Below, piece by piece: positions 17,117 through 25,969 of a DNA stretch of 38,577 nt (the first letter of the stretch is position 1; each line of letters begins with the position of its first letter). The position numbers and the translations under genes are program-made. The stretch covers positions 1 through 38,577 of the forward strand of contig CALJOJ010000046.1 in assembly GCA_937981665.1 (NCBI GenBank), written 5' to 3'. The notes below the pieces were generated by a model. The model did no database searches. It saw only the letters and a program-made list of their open reading frames with translations, and was not told the DNA's origin. Origin of the DNA: an uncultured Rubritalea sp. GTDB taxonomy: Bacteria; Verrucomicrobiota; Verrucomicrobiia; Verrucomicrobiales; Akkermansiaceae.

Positions 17117-18376
17117 CTACTGCTTAGTCAAACCGTCTCTTCTTGCCTGCTTCCAGTAAGCGTATTCTGAGCGATTAAAATCCACATATTCAGGTGAGAG
17201 GTCACTACTATAAATCGTATACTCTCCCTCACAAAGGTTAAGATTAATATCGATCGTGAAGGCATCTCCCGCCACTTTCTTCCGCAGCAAGTCCATGCTT
17301 ACATTAGCCTCTAAGCCACCTAGACAGGCAGCGAGTCCGCCGATGTGAATATCAATCAATTCTTCTTTCACCATCGCCTTAGAGTAACCTACCGCATGAA
17401 TAATCCTTCCCCAGTTAGGGTCATTACCATTCCATGAGCATTTCACGAGTGAGGAATTAGCCACTGCTTCAGCCACTTTCTTAGCATCGTTATATGACTT
17501 AGCCCCCTTCACATTAACGGTAACAAACTTAGTGACACGCTCACCATCTCTCACGAGTGACTTCGCCATTTCTTGCATCACATAGTTAAGAGCTTCCTGA
17601 AATTTCTTCGCATCTTGAGTCCCACGTCTGATAGATTTACAACCACTCGCGCCATTGGCTAACAAGATCACACTATCATTCGTACTCATATCTCCATCGA
17701 TGGTGATACGATTAAATGAGACTTCTACAGCATCTGAAACAAAACTATTCAGCGCTACTTTAGAAATCTTAGCATCTGTTGTCACGAAACATAGCATGGT
17801 AGCCATGTGCGGATTGATCATTCCTGCACCCTTAGCACAAGCTCCGATCTTGACCGTCTCTCCACCGACCTTAAGGCTCACTGAAATCTCCTTATGACAG
17901 GTATCACTCGTCATCATCGCCTTCGCCACAGCAGTACCTTCGCCAGTAGCTAGACCTTCAGTCAGAGCGCTGAGCATAGGCTCGATGCGCACCATTGGCA
18001 TAGGCAGACCTATCACACCAGTCGAGCAAACAGCCACTTGAGATTGTTTTTTACCGATAAGTTTACCTACCACACGCGCACACTTCCTCGCGTCCTCAAG
18101 CCCCTTCACACCCGTACAGGCATTCGCATTTCCGCTGTTTACCAGTATCGCGCAGACATCACCATCACGCAAATGCGTCTGACTCACCTTTACAGGAGCA
18201 GCCTTCACACGGTTAATAGTAAAGGTTCCAGCCGCTACACAACTCACCTCGCTAACGATCAAAGCCATATCTAGCCGGTCCACATCCGGGTTCTTCACCC
18301 CTGCACTCACAGCGTGAGAGAGAAACTTCTGCGGTGCGGTAACTCCGCCTTTTACTTTTCTATAAACTGATGACAT
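17117..18376 (-). CDS. argJ: glutamate N-acetyltransferase / ornithine acetyltransferase
   Basis: Recycles the acetyl group between N-acetylornithine and glutamate in arginine synthesis; some members also use acetyl-CoA. At 419 residues it has normal length. The autocleavage site is clear: KGAGMINPHMATML, with nucleophile Thr193, splits the precursor into alpha and beta chains. LVNSGNANACTG at about 79-90 and the C-terminal NDPNWGR segment are family blocks. It lies 68 bp downstream of rnr on the same strand; no other arginine gene is nearby. Confidence 0.96.
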   Translation of the reverse strand: MSSVYRKVKGGVTAPQKFLSHAVSAGVKNPDVDRLDMALIVSEVSCVAAGTFTINRVKAAPVKVSQTHLRDGDVCAILVNSGNANACTGVKGLEDARKCARVVGKLIGKKQSQVAVCSTGVIGLPMPMVRIEPMLSALTEGLATGEGTAVAKAMMTSDTCHKEISVSLKVGGETVKIGACAKGAGMINPHMATMLCFVTTDAKISKVALNSFVSDAVEVSFNRITIDGDMSTNDSVILLANGASGCKSIRRGTQDAKKFQEALNYVMQEMAKSLVRDGERVTKFVTVNVKGAKSYNDAKKVAEAVANSSLVKCSWNGNDPNWGRIIHAVGYSKAMVKEELIDIHIGGLAACLGGLEANVSMDLLRKKVAGDAFTIDINLNLCEGEYTIYSSDLSPEYVDFNRSEYAYWKQARRDGLTKQ

Positions 18377-18444
18377 TTGACTGATATAACTTGCTAGTGA
18401 GACTCTATATAAATAACCTCATCAGTAAAATGTCGATCAGTTTC

Positions 18445-20943
18445 CTAGGAATTTTCAACCACCTTGAAATCAACCATATTTCTCTCTAGATCCACCTTCT
18501 TGATTGTTACCAAAACCTTTTGACCAAGTTTGATTTCCTCGCCATTACTACAGATATACTTCAAGCCATCCATATGCCATTTATCAATTGATCGACCAGG
18601 CATATCCTCTACCTTAACTAAGCCCTTTACGCGCATAGAAGAAATCTCCACGAATAGCCCCATATGCCTGACATCAGTGACTAGAGCCTTGAAGACCTTC
18701 CCGCCTCCATCCTTCTGGATGCTCACGAGATACTCCATCATCTTCATACGCTTAGTCTCGGTCTCCGCCTCAGAACTCTTACGCTCAGTCTCGGAAATAT
18801 GTGCCGCTATCTCTCCGATCTTCGCTAACTTAGGGTTACGATCTGGTTTTAGCGGTGGATTGACAAGGATTGACTGGACCGCACGATGCACGATTAAGTC
18901 AGCATAGCGTCGGATAGGACTAGTGAAGTGACAGTAGTCCATTTTTGCCAAGCCATAGTGACCTAGTGGATCAGTACTATAGGCAGCGCGCTTGAGACTT
19001 TTCAGTAAGCCTATCTTTATGCTTTCCTCATTAGTCGTCCCCTTTACTTCATTTAAAAGCTTTTGGATATGCTTCTTATTCGTGAGATCTCCCACCTTAT
19101 AGCCTTGCGCTCGTGCCTTCTCTGCGAACTCATTGAGTCTATCAAAATCTGGATCCTCGTGGATACGATAGATCGCTCCCTTACGCTGCATCTTGAGGGC
19201 TACTGCTACCGCCTCATTAGCCGAGAGCATGCATTCTTCCACCATTTGGTGACTCTCATTATGGATCACATCCACCACATCTACTGCCTTTAGCTTATCA
19301 TCGAGCACTATCTTAGTCTCTTCGAACTCCAGATCTAGAGCACCGTCATCGAATCTCTTCTTTCTTAGAATGCTCGCTAGCTTCCACGTCAGCTTCAGTG
19401 CCTTGATGATCTCATCACTCACCTCAGGCATCTTCACCTTATCAGCATTTTCTAAGGGCAGACCTAATAAAATCTGCGCCTGCTCATAGGCTAGTCTAGC
19501 TTTACTATGGATGATAGCATCACAAAATCTAGCCGAAACTCGCTGACCATTTGCGTCAAACGTAATCACCGCACACTTCGTGAGACGATCCACGTGTGGT
19601 CTCAAACTACAGATATTGTTAGAGATCTGGAATGGCAACATCGGCAACACTCGGTCCACAAGATAGGTACTATTCCCGCGAGCTACAGCCTCTTCATCCA
19701 GTGCACTTCCTGGCTTCACATAATGGGATACATCCGCGATGTGCACCGCTAATTCATAGCCACCGTTCTCAAGTTCTTTCACAGCTAGTGCATCATCAAA
19801 GTCTTTCGCATCATCGGGATCAACCGTAATAACAAGTTCATCACGCCAGTCTTCACGACGCTCTAGCTCCTCAGCTGAAATCTCAATCAACGGATCTCCA
19901 CCCTCTTCCTTATCAGAAGATTCAGACTTCTTGTCACCCTGTAATTTAGCAAGCAAAGACACCGCCGCCTCTTTCACATCAGACGGGAAGCCTGCGTGCA
20001 AGCTATGCTTACTGATCACACTTTCGATGTCCACACCTGGATCTTCTGGCCAGCCTAGCACCTTGGTCATTTTCCCCACAGGAGCAGCAGACTTATTATC
20101 CCAGCTCACTAGCTCGGCGACGACACGCTGACCACTCTCAGCGCCTAAAACATCACCTACTAGATCCATTGGTTTCGCAAAACCTACGAAGTCTGACTCC
20201 ATATAACGGAACTTCCCACGCTCGCGGTACGTGCCTAACACAACACCGCTAGTACGCTTCAGAACTCTGACTACCTTACCCTTTGCCTCATCATCAAATC
20301 TTCCTCGCTTACCTTTCTTCCCACCTTTAGGATGCTGGTCTTTCTTGCCACTAAATTTCTTCTCTCTAGAATCCGCTTCCTTCTTCGCTGCTGGAAACTT
20401 CACACGTACGCTCACCTTATCACCTTCGAGCGCTAAGCCCGTGTGATAACTCTGTACAAACACACGATCAAATTTATCAGGATCTAGACCCGCTGCTATG
20501 TTATCCTTATTATCTAGCTCTGGGTAAAACCATGCATGGCCAGTACCCACTTGAAATCTAATCGCACCCACCATCATCTCACCTTCGGAGCCACGCTTAC
20601 CTTTCCCGTCTCGCTTACCACCTCGTCTTCGATCATCACCTTTAGAACCACGCTCACCTCTAACCTCCCGCTTACTATCACGTCTTCTATCGCCACCCTC
20701 GGAGCCACGCTGACCTCTGGGCTCACGCTTTTTCTTAGCAGGTGCTACCGCAGCATCAAGAGCATAGCGTGATCCATCACCCCGTATAACTATCCCCTCA
20801 CGCTCAAGTTTATTAAGTGTAGAACGCATCGACAACCTCTCATAAATTGAGACCTCCATCGCTTTGGCTAGCTCAGATTTATTCATCGCCTGATAGCCTC
20901 TTCGTTTCATCAAGCTCAGGATCCTTGTCTTCATATTCTTCAT
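18445..20943 (-). CDS. rnr: ribonuclease R (VacB/RNase II family exoribonuclease)
   Basis: Processive 3'-5' exoribonuclease that can degrade structured RNA. From the ATG at 20943 the order is: an N-terminal winged-helix domain (RRGYQAMNKSELAKAMEVS), a basic RG-rich linker with tandem repeats, cold-shock domains, the RNB catalytic domain with the aspartate cluster DPDDAKDFDDAL, and a C-terminal S1 domain (VTDVRHMGLFVEISSMRVKG). The frame is open to a GTG at 20982, but ATG 20943 or 20934 are better starts because the extra residues are Cys-rich and atypical. Length is about 832 residues. The cold-shock region also carries a Lys-rich insertion. argJ follows on the same strand; a prepilin-like gene diverges upstream. 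Confidence 0.94.
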   Translation of the reverse strand: MKNMKTRILSLMKRRGYQAMNKSELAKAMEVSIYERLSMRSTLNKLEREGIVIRGDGSRYALDAAVAPAKKKREPRGQRGSEGGDRRRDSKREVRGERGSKGDDRRRGGKRDGKGKRGSEGEMMVGAIRFQVGTGHAWFYPELDNKDNIAAGLDPDKFDRVFVQSYHTGLALEGDKVSVRVKFPAAKKEADSREKKFSGKKDQHPKGGKKGKRGRFDDEAKGKVVRVLKRTSGVVLGTYRERGKFRYMESDFVGFAKPMDLVGDVLGAESGQRVVAELVSWDNKSAAPVGKMTKVLGWPEDPGVDIESVISKHSLHAGFPSDVKEAAVSLLAKLQGDKKSESSDKEEGGDPLIEISAEELERREDWRDELVITVDPDDAKDFDDALAVKELENGGYELAVHIADVSHYVKPGSALDEEAVARGNSTYLVDRVLPMLPFQISNNICSLRPHVDRLTKCAVITFDANGQRVSARFCDAIIHSKARLAYEQAQILLGLPLENADKVKMPEVSDEIIKALKLTWKLASILRKKRFDDGALDLEFEETKIVLDDKLKAVDVVDVIHNESHQMVEECMLSANEAVAVALKMQRKGAIYRIHEDPDFDRLNEFAEKARAQGYKVGDLTNKKHIQKLLNEVKGTTNEESIKIGLLKSLKRAAYSTDPLGHYGLAKMDYCHFTSPIRRYADLIVHRAVQSILVNPPLKPDRNPKLAKIGEIAAHISETERKSSEAETETKRMKMMEYLVSIQKDGGGKVFKALVTDVRHMGLFVEISSMRVKGLVKVEDMPGRSIDKWHMDGLKYICSNGEEIKLGQKVLVTIKKVDLERNMVDFKVVENS
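20578..20724 (-). repeat. 57-bp tandem repeat inside rnr (about 2.6 units)
   Basis: The linker of RNase R repeats a 19-residue basic unit: one copy at 20668-20724, a second at 20611-20667, and a partial third at 20578-20610. Each unit has the pattern RGxRGSxGxDRRRxxKR. The DNA copies are diverged but still clearly alike, so this is coding tandem duplication rather than a mobile repeat. Confidence 0.75.
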
Positions 20944-21061
20944 ACTTCGACCATGCACCCTACACCCACTACACACAATCACCTTTTCTCATTGCAGTGA
21001 TCTTATTCTCGTGATAGAGTTCCTTGTATAGACAATGTAAATCATTTAACACACTAAGCAC

Positions 21062-21661
21062 ATGAAACTATCTACTAAACATTCACCCTCAAAGCGCTCT
21101 AAGGGCTTCACCCTCGTTGAGCTTCTCGTAGTTATCGCCATCATCGCATCTCTTGCAGGAGTAAGCTATGGCCCGATCATGAGACAGCTCCGTAATGCAG
21201 ATGTCACAAAAGCGACTAAAGTCTGCATAGATCTAGTAGCTGCTATTGATAACTTCCAGCTCGATTATGGCTCACTTCCAGCAACGAGTACAAGCTATCC
21301 AAATGATGACGAGCTAATCACTACAGATGACCCTGCTATCCTAGAAGTCCTTATGGGCATAGATACCGACGTTAATGACCGTGGCATTTCATACTTTACC
21401 GCTGACCAAGCAAAAGGCGACAGAGACGGCCTCATCTATAATGGAAATGACGTTGTCAGCCTCGTTGATAAATGGGAGAACCCTTTTAGCATCATGTTAG
21501 ACTATGACGCTGATGGCAAAATAGATGTATCAGACCTCCTCGACATCGACAATCCTAGTGATTCAGATTACGAGGATGATAGACGTACTACTTCTGCTGT
21601 AGTTGCATCACCGGGCAAAGATGGTGAGTTCGATGGTAAAGAAGACTCAAAGTCATGGTAA
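21062..21661 (+). CDS. type IV prepilin-like / type II secretion pseudopilin
   Basis: A 199-residue secreted or pilus-like protein. A short basic leader is followed by the class III signal motif KGFTLVELLVVIAIIASLAG, with processing expected between Gly15 and Phe16 and a +5 glutamate in the mature protein. The globular part begins with a helix continuing into DYGSLP and is acidic, with a Ca-binding-like DYDADGKIDVSDLLDID stretch near residue 145. Many such proteins are encoded in verrucomicrobial genomes, apparently as surface or secretion-system pseudopilins. No secretion genes are adjacent. It diverges from rnr. Confidence 0.88.
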   Translation: MKLSTKHSPSKRSKGFTLVELLVVIAIIASLAGVSYGPIMRQLRNADVTKATKVCIDLVAAIDNFQLDYGSLPATSTSYPNDDELITTDDPAILEVLMGIDTDVNDRGISYFTADQAKGDRDGLIYNGNDVVSLVDKWENPFSIMLDYDADGKIDVSDLLDIDNPSDSDYEDDRRTTSAVVASPGKDGEFDGKEDSKSW

Positions 21662-21703
21662 AAAAACTCACCTTAAAAAGGTATCTTTTATCATAAAACA
21701 AGT

Positions 21704-21976
21704 AAGGCGCTCATCCGTACCCGCACCATCGAAGAAACTAACGTCCCGTTCACAAAAATAACGCCAGCCTACAACCGTGAGGTAGTGAAGTTCATCAATG
21801 AGCACCCAAAGGACAAACCTTTCTTTATCTATATAGCTCACTAGATCGCTCACTCACCAGTAGCCCCAAGTACAGATTTTGCAGGCAAAACAAAGAAAGG
21901 AAAATACGCAGATTTCGTTCACGAGCTAGACCACAGTGTCGGCGTAGTTTTAGATACTCTTAAAAATACTCAAAAT
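21704..21976 (+). pseudogene. arylsulfatase remnant (internal fragment)
   Basis: Without a start codon, one frame reads as the middle of a formylglycine-dependent sulfatase: REVVKFINEHPKDKPFFIYI, then AH, a stop codon at 21842-21844, then IAHSPVAPSTDFAGKTKKG, then YADFVHELDHSVGVVLDTLK. In intact relatives the segment reads AHTMPHVP, so the stop replaces one residue and the histidine side is otherwise kept. The catalytic Cys/Ser region and the C-terminal part are missing. The fragment ends where an IS-transposase-like fragment begins. It cannot make an active enzyme. Confidence 0.75.
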
Positions 21977-21984
21977 AGCGACCA

Positions 21985-22128
21985 AGATCCGCCTTCTCAT
22001 GGCGGAAAGCCTCTCGTTGATGGCTACCTGCACTCCAGCCGATATTCCCTATCCAACAGACTTGAAACTGCTCAATGAAGCGCGAGAAAAGACCGAAGCT
22101 TACATTGATTTACTCCATGCTCCATTGA
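21985..22128 (+). pseudogene. IS5/IS1182-type transposase remnant, frameshifted
   Basis: GGKPLVDG and then, after a one-base shift near 22020-22023, ATCTPADIPYPTDLKLLNEA followed by REKTEAYIDLLHAP match the conserved block of IS5/IS1182-group transposases (typically LLVDATCAPADIRYPTDL...LLNEARE). Removing one G in GATGGCTACC restores a single frame. Only about 45 residues remain, with no terminal inverted repeats seen. It abuts the sulfatase remnant on the left and runs into the 3' end of the membrane sulfatase gene on the right. Confidence 0.7.
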
Positions 22129-24486
22129 TTAGTCTATTTCTGTGAGCCTCTCAAAATATCTGTCAAATGCATCGGGAAATAGCTCTTGCAGCTTAGACTT
22201 ATAATCCACATCTTTTAGCTTCAGAAGGTTCCCCTTAGAGTCCACAATGCGCTCTAACCTCATCTGTTCAGGCACACGTGGCTCCCACGGTCTACTCCAT
22301 GAGAAGTACGCAGTGTATTTGTCATTCTTGAGGTACATTGTCTCCCCATTCTTATTCGCAAAGGCAGTAGATACCAACGCCGTATGATTAGCTTCCTTGT
22401 CCAATAAGTTAGATCCGTTCATGGAAGCGATCGTTTCATCAGCCACTCCGAGATAGGAAAAGACACTAGGAAAAACATCGAGATGGCTTGCCACTTTCTT
22501 AGCTGGCGCATCCTGCATCTTCGCTGGCCACTTGATAAGTAGTGGAACATGCGTCTGCTCCGGCATTAAACTCGTGCAGTGACACCAGCCACCTTCTTCT
22601 TGAAATTCCTCACCGTGATCACCAGTAATGATGATAATGCTATTTTCATACCTTCCCTCTTTCTTTAAGAACCCACAGAGCTCTTCTAGCTGGGAGTCCA
22701 CCCATGCCACAGAGTTTAGATAGCGGTTATAGTAAAGCTGAGTTTCATTCTTCGATGGGAAAAGTGGAAAAGAAATGTCGCCCTTGTAGTCCGAGTACGG
22801 AACTTCGAAATCATCATCCCAATAGTAGTTGTAATGCGGAGAATCCATTGCCATGAAATATAAATTACCACCCTGTGACTTATCCTCTGTTAGAGAGTTC
22901 TTGAGTCGGTTAAAAATGATTTTCTCCCTTGCAGGGATATCCACTTGGTCGAGTTCATTTCCATCCTCTACCTGCTCGATCATCTGGCATAGCATACCAC
23001 TCGCACCGAAGTTTAATAAGCCAAAATCCTTATACCCGAGATCACAAACAGCGCGTATATTGATGTCATAACCTAGGTCATTGAGCTCGTTTAAAACTGG
23101 TGATCCTTTAAATGTTTCTTTGTCACCAATCTCTAACAAATCCTGCTGCCAGAAGATAGACGGCTTACTATAGAACATACTGTACCATGATAGGTGCGTT
23201 GCATTTGATGCTGCTACCGTAGACTCAAATAGCTGACAATCATTATAAAACTTAGTCAGAAATGGAGTCGTCTTAGCGCTCATGCTGTCATGCCGCATAC
23301 TCTCCACCATGAAAATATAGATGTCTGGCAACTCAGTCTGAGGCTTCTTAGTAGGAGAACTACTAACAAACTTATGATCTCTGAACACAACCTGGAAATC
23401 CGCCAGCCCTAGTTTCGGAGTGATGATCCCCTGATGAAGTAAGAATGCCTTGTGCTCCTGCTGCCATGAACTCAGCTCTTTCCAGTTCTTACCAAATGCC
23501 TGTTCAGCCACACTCAAGCCATAAAATACAAAGAGTAAAACCAATGCTCGCACTAGAGTCATCCCAACTGAGACCTTCTTTGAAAAATACCATAGGATGT
23601 ATGCCAGTAGGTTAGCTAATAAATATCCGCCAGCGAGATAAGCCAGTAGCTTCGTCACGCTCATATTTCCAAAGCCACCAGCAAGCAGCTCCTTCTTCAC
23701 GTCGATAGACCCATTAGAGGTCAGGTTATTTATAACCTCAATGATACCACGTCCATAAATCTGGTTCTGAATAGTATCACACATCAGCAGAAATGGCATT
23801 ACACCAAACACCAACCAAGGAGCCCATCTCATCCACTTAGGAACAGCCCGCACAAAAAGCTCCGTCACTAAATACAAGCCCACAGTGACGAAACATGAGA
23901 AGAATAGACGACCAATAATTACACTGATCAGCTCCCAAGTCATGACATCTAGCTTCAGAGCCGCTGCCACGTTATTAGTCCATAAGGATAGCGCAAATAA
24001 AATGAAGAACAGCACATTGTACTTATTCGGCATTCTGAACCACGTTTTGACCCTAGACGTCATCGGGATCATCTGATCCATCGGCTCTAGGTGAAAATCT
24101 CTACGCTTATAGCAGATCACAGAATAAACAATGCCACCTATGAAAATACCAACCGTTCCTAGACCATAGAAAAACTGATTCATCATACCAAACGATGACA
24201 GTAATCCAAAGCCTAACAAATGAAGTGATGTGAGCCAGCGTAATTTACTATCACCTCCTTGAAGCCAAGTGCAGATCCTCCACCAGTAGCCACCGACAGC
24301 ACCACCAAATAGAAACAGAAATGCTACGATAATGAGATTAAAACCAAACTGCCCATTACCCAATCTCAGCGGCATATGTGGCACAATTTCCCAAGCATGA
24401 ATGAAGGCTGACATCGCCCACAGTACACCACCTATCCAAGCGAATAAATGTGCCACCCAACGACTCTTATCTTTAGCAATCTCCAT
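22129..24486 (-). CDS. LTA-synthase-like membrane sulfatase-fold enzyme
   Basis: A large inner-membrane protein with eight or so hydrophobic segments in about residues 10-330, then an extracytoplasmic alkaline-phosphatase/sulfatase-fold domain (about 390-770). Numbering from the TTG at 24498, key residues are the metal ligand Glu399 (FMVES), nucleophile Thr434 (NATHLSW), Asp627-His628 (TGDHGEEF) and His650 (THVPLL). A threonine nucleophile places it with lipoteichoic-acid synthases and phosphoglycerol/phosphoethanolamine transferases, not cysteine sulfatases. It probably transfers a phospholipid headgroup to an envelope glycan. I chose ATG 24486 because a likely promoter (24507-24533) leaves a leader of about 14 bases; TTG 24498 is possible. 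gtrA-like and rph lie upstream. Confidence 0.87.
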   Translation of the reverse strand: MEIAKDKSRWVAHLFAWIGGVLWAMSAFIHAWEIVPHMPLRLGNGQFGFNLIIVAFLFLFGGAVGGYWWRICTWLQGGDSKLRWLTSLHLLGFGLLSSFGMMNQFFYGLGTVGIFIGGIVYSVICYKRRDFHLEPMDQMIPMTSRVKTWFRMPNKYNVLFFILFALSLWTNNVAAALKLDVMTWELISVIIGRLFFSCFVTVGLYLVTELFVRAVPKWMRWAPWLVFGVMPFLLMCDTIQNQIYGRGIIEVINNLTSNGSIDVKKELLAGGFGNMSVTKLLAYLAGGYLLANLLAYILWYFSKKVSVGMTLVRALVLLFVFYGLSVAEQAFGKNWKELSSWQQEHKAFLLHQGIITPKLGLADFQVVFRDHKFVSSSPTKKPQTELPDIYIFMVESMRHDSMSAKTTPFLTKFYNDCQLFESTVAASNATHLSWYSMFYSKPSIFWQQDLLEIGDKETFKGSPVLNELNDLGYDINIRAVCDLGYKDFGLLNFGASGMLCQMIEQVEDGNELDQVDIPAREKIIFNRLKNSLTEDKSQGGNLYFMAMDSPHYNYYWDDDFEVPYSDYKGDISFPLFPSKNETQLYYNRYLNSVAWVDSQLEELCGFLKKEGRYENSIIIITGDHGEEFQEEGGWCHCTSLMPEQTHVPLLIKWPAKMQDAPAKKVASHLDVFPSVFSYLGVADETIASMNGSNLLDKEANHTALVSTAFANKNGETMYLKNDKYTAYFSWSRPWEPRVPEQMRLERIVDSKGNLLKLKDVDYKSKLQELFPDAFDRYFERLTEID

Positions 24487-24506
24487 AAGTAAATTCAAAC
24501 CTGAGC

Positions 24507-24533
24507 ATTATGCCCTGCTCCCATACATGTCAA
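24507..24533 (-). promoter_or_regulatory. candidate sigma-70 promoter for the LTA-synthase-like gene
   Basis: On the minus strand a consensus -35 TTGACA (24528-24533) and a -10 CATAAT (24507-24512) are separated by 15 bases, slightly short. It begins just after the stop codon of the GtrA-like gene. The start site would fall near 24500, just before ATG 24486. Confidence 0.4.
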
Positions 24534-24535
24534 CC

Positions 24536-25105
24536 TTATAGAGCTAAGCTCCCAGTAGGCTTTTGATTAAACACTAGGTATTTACGAGCTACGAAATTTA
24601 CCACCGCTGAGGAAATACCAAATGACAACGTAGCTAGATCCTTATGCAATCCAAGATCAATGAACCAGTCCTTAGCAAGATCTCCTATATAAAAGCTTCC
24701 AGCCGCAACGAGAATAAAGAAGCCGAACTCCACCCACCTACTCCGCCCACTCGGAGTGAAGACAAACATCCAGTTAGTAAAATAGGACACCACATTAGCA
24801 ATCACAAACGCCATGATGAACACCCGGGTAAGCCGGCTCTTCATCACCTCAGATGATAAGCTATCAGCTAAATAATCTCCATAAAAAATACGAACTAAGG
24901 CATAAATCCCGAAAAATACTGCCGCCCCAAGGAAGCCACAGATGATATACTTGAAAAACTGCGCCCATAACGGCGGGTTCTCCCCCACCTTTAAGTCCGC
25001 TAACATCTCGGATGGATGCAGCGGGATCTCACCGAACACGGGAACCTTTATAGAACACCTACCTTTACTGCTATTGTTAGGCGCACTCATATCCATGTTA
25101 TCCAT
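24536..25105 (-). CDS. GtrA-like membrane protein
   Basis: A 189-residue protein with a hydrophilic N-terminal 35 residues and then four membrane helices, at about 47-68, 90-113, 125-145 and 155-175. The GtrA-fold features are present: FFKYIICGFLGAAV at the first helix, NVVSYFTNWMFVF between the second and third, and NFVARKYLVF near the end. GtrA proteins flip or help transfer polyprenyl-phosphate-linked sugars for surface glycan modification. It is 12 bp downstream of rph and 37-49 bp upstream of the LTA-synthase-like gene, so the two envelope genes may act together; that is inference. Confidence 0.85.
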   Translation of the reverse strand: MDNMDMSAPNNSSKGRCSIKVPVFGEIPLHPSEMLADLKVGENPPLWAQFFKYIICGFLGAAVFFGIYALVRIFYGDYLADSLSSEVMKSRLTRVFIMAFVIANVVSYFTNWMFVFTPSGRSRWVEFGFFILVAAGSFYIGDLAKDWFIDLGLHKDLATLSFGISSAVVNFVARKYLVFNQKPTGSLAL

Positions 25106-25117
25106 GAAGATGAACTT

Positions 25118-25894
25118 CTACTTAAAGGCATTCACTAAGCCTTCGAGATCTGCCGGCTCTGCACTTTCTGCTGCCTCGATAGCCGCCTTCTGTAACTCGA
25201 CAATATGCGTGATACCTGCCTCAGTAAGATCTAACATCTGGTCCATTTCAGCTCGGCTAAAAGTAGACTCTTCACCGGCACCTTGGATTTCTACAAATTC
25301 CAGATCTTCCGTCATCACCACATTGAAGTCTACTGCCGCGTCTTTATCCTCAGGGTAGTTCAGGTCTAACACTGGTGTCTGCTGATAGACTCCTGCACTA
25401 ACTGCTGCGATGAGCTTCTTCATTGGCGACTGCTTTATCTTACCTTCTGCTAACAGCTTGTTCATCGCTATAGCGACTGCTACTGCTCCACCTGTGATGG
25501 ATGCAGTACGAGTACCGCCATCAGCCTGCAGCACATCACAGTCTATCCATAATGTTCTGTGACCTAGTTGTTTTAAATCTATTACCGCTCTGAGTGAACG
25601 GCCGATCAAACGCTGGATCTCGGATGATCTACCGTCAAGTTTCCCTTGGGAAATGTCACGGCGCTTTCTATCTAAAGTCGAATAAGGAAGCATCGAATAC
25701 TCAGCTGTGAGCCAGCCGCCCTTGATCTTCTGGTACTTCATCCAGCCCGGTATATTCTCTTCCACCGTACAAGCGCAGATCACACGTGTGTTACCAAATG
25801 AAACCAATACAGAACCCGTAGCATGGGGTGCCACATTCGGCGTAAATGTGATAGGGCGTAGTTCGTTTATCTCTCTCTTATCTGGTCTCATCAT
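25118..25894 (-). CDS. rph: ribonuclease PH
   Basis: Phosphorolytic 3'-exoribonuclease that trims tRNA 3' ends. The block RKRRDISQGKLDGRSSEIQ, the IDCDVLQADGGTRTASITGG strand-turn and the acidic DLNYPEDKDAAVDFNVVMT are family features with the catalytic aspartates. From the ATG at 25892-25894 it is 258 residues; the frame is also open to a TTG at 25898, and an adjacent ATG at 25889-25891 is possible. The C-terminus extends slightly (AESAEPADLEGLV) compared with E. coli (238). It lies between a helicase-fragment-like gene and gtrA. Confidence 0.95.
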   Translation of the reverse strand: MMRPDKREINELRPITFTPNVAPHATGSVLVSFGNTRVICACTVEENIPGWMKYQKIKGGWLTAEYSMLPYSTLDRKRRDISQGKLDGRSSEIQRLIGRSLRAVIDLKQLGHRTLWIDCDVLQADGGTRTASITGGAVAVAIAMNKLLAEGKIKQSPMKKLIAAVSAGVYQQTPVLDLNYPEDKDAAVDFNVVMTEDLEFVEIQGAGEESTFSRAEMDQMLDLTEAGITHIVELQKAAIEAAESAEPADLEGLVNAFK

Positions 25895-25969
25895 AGTCAA
25901 TAGTTGCTTCGCTCACAGTCCATAACAAAATCACCTCAGACAGCCAGCTTAATAAACATCAGATATCTC

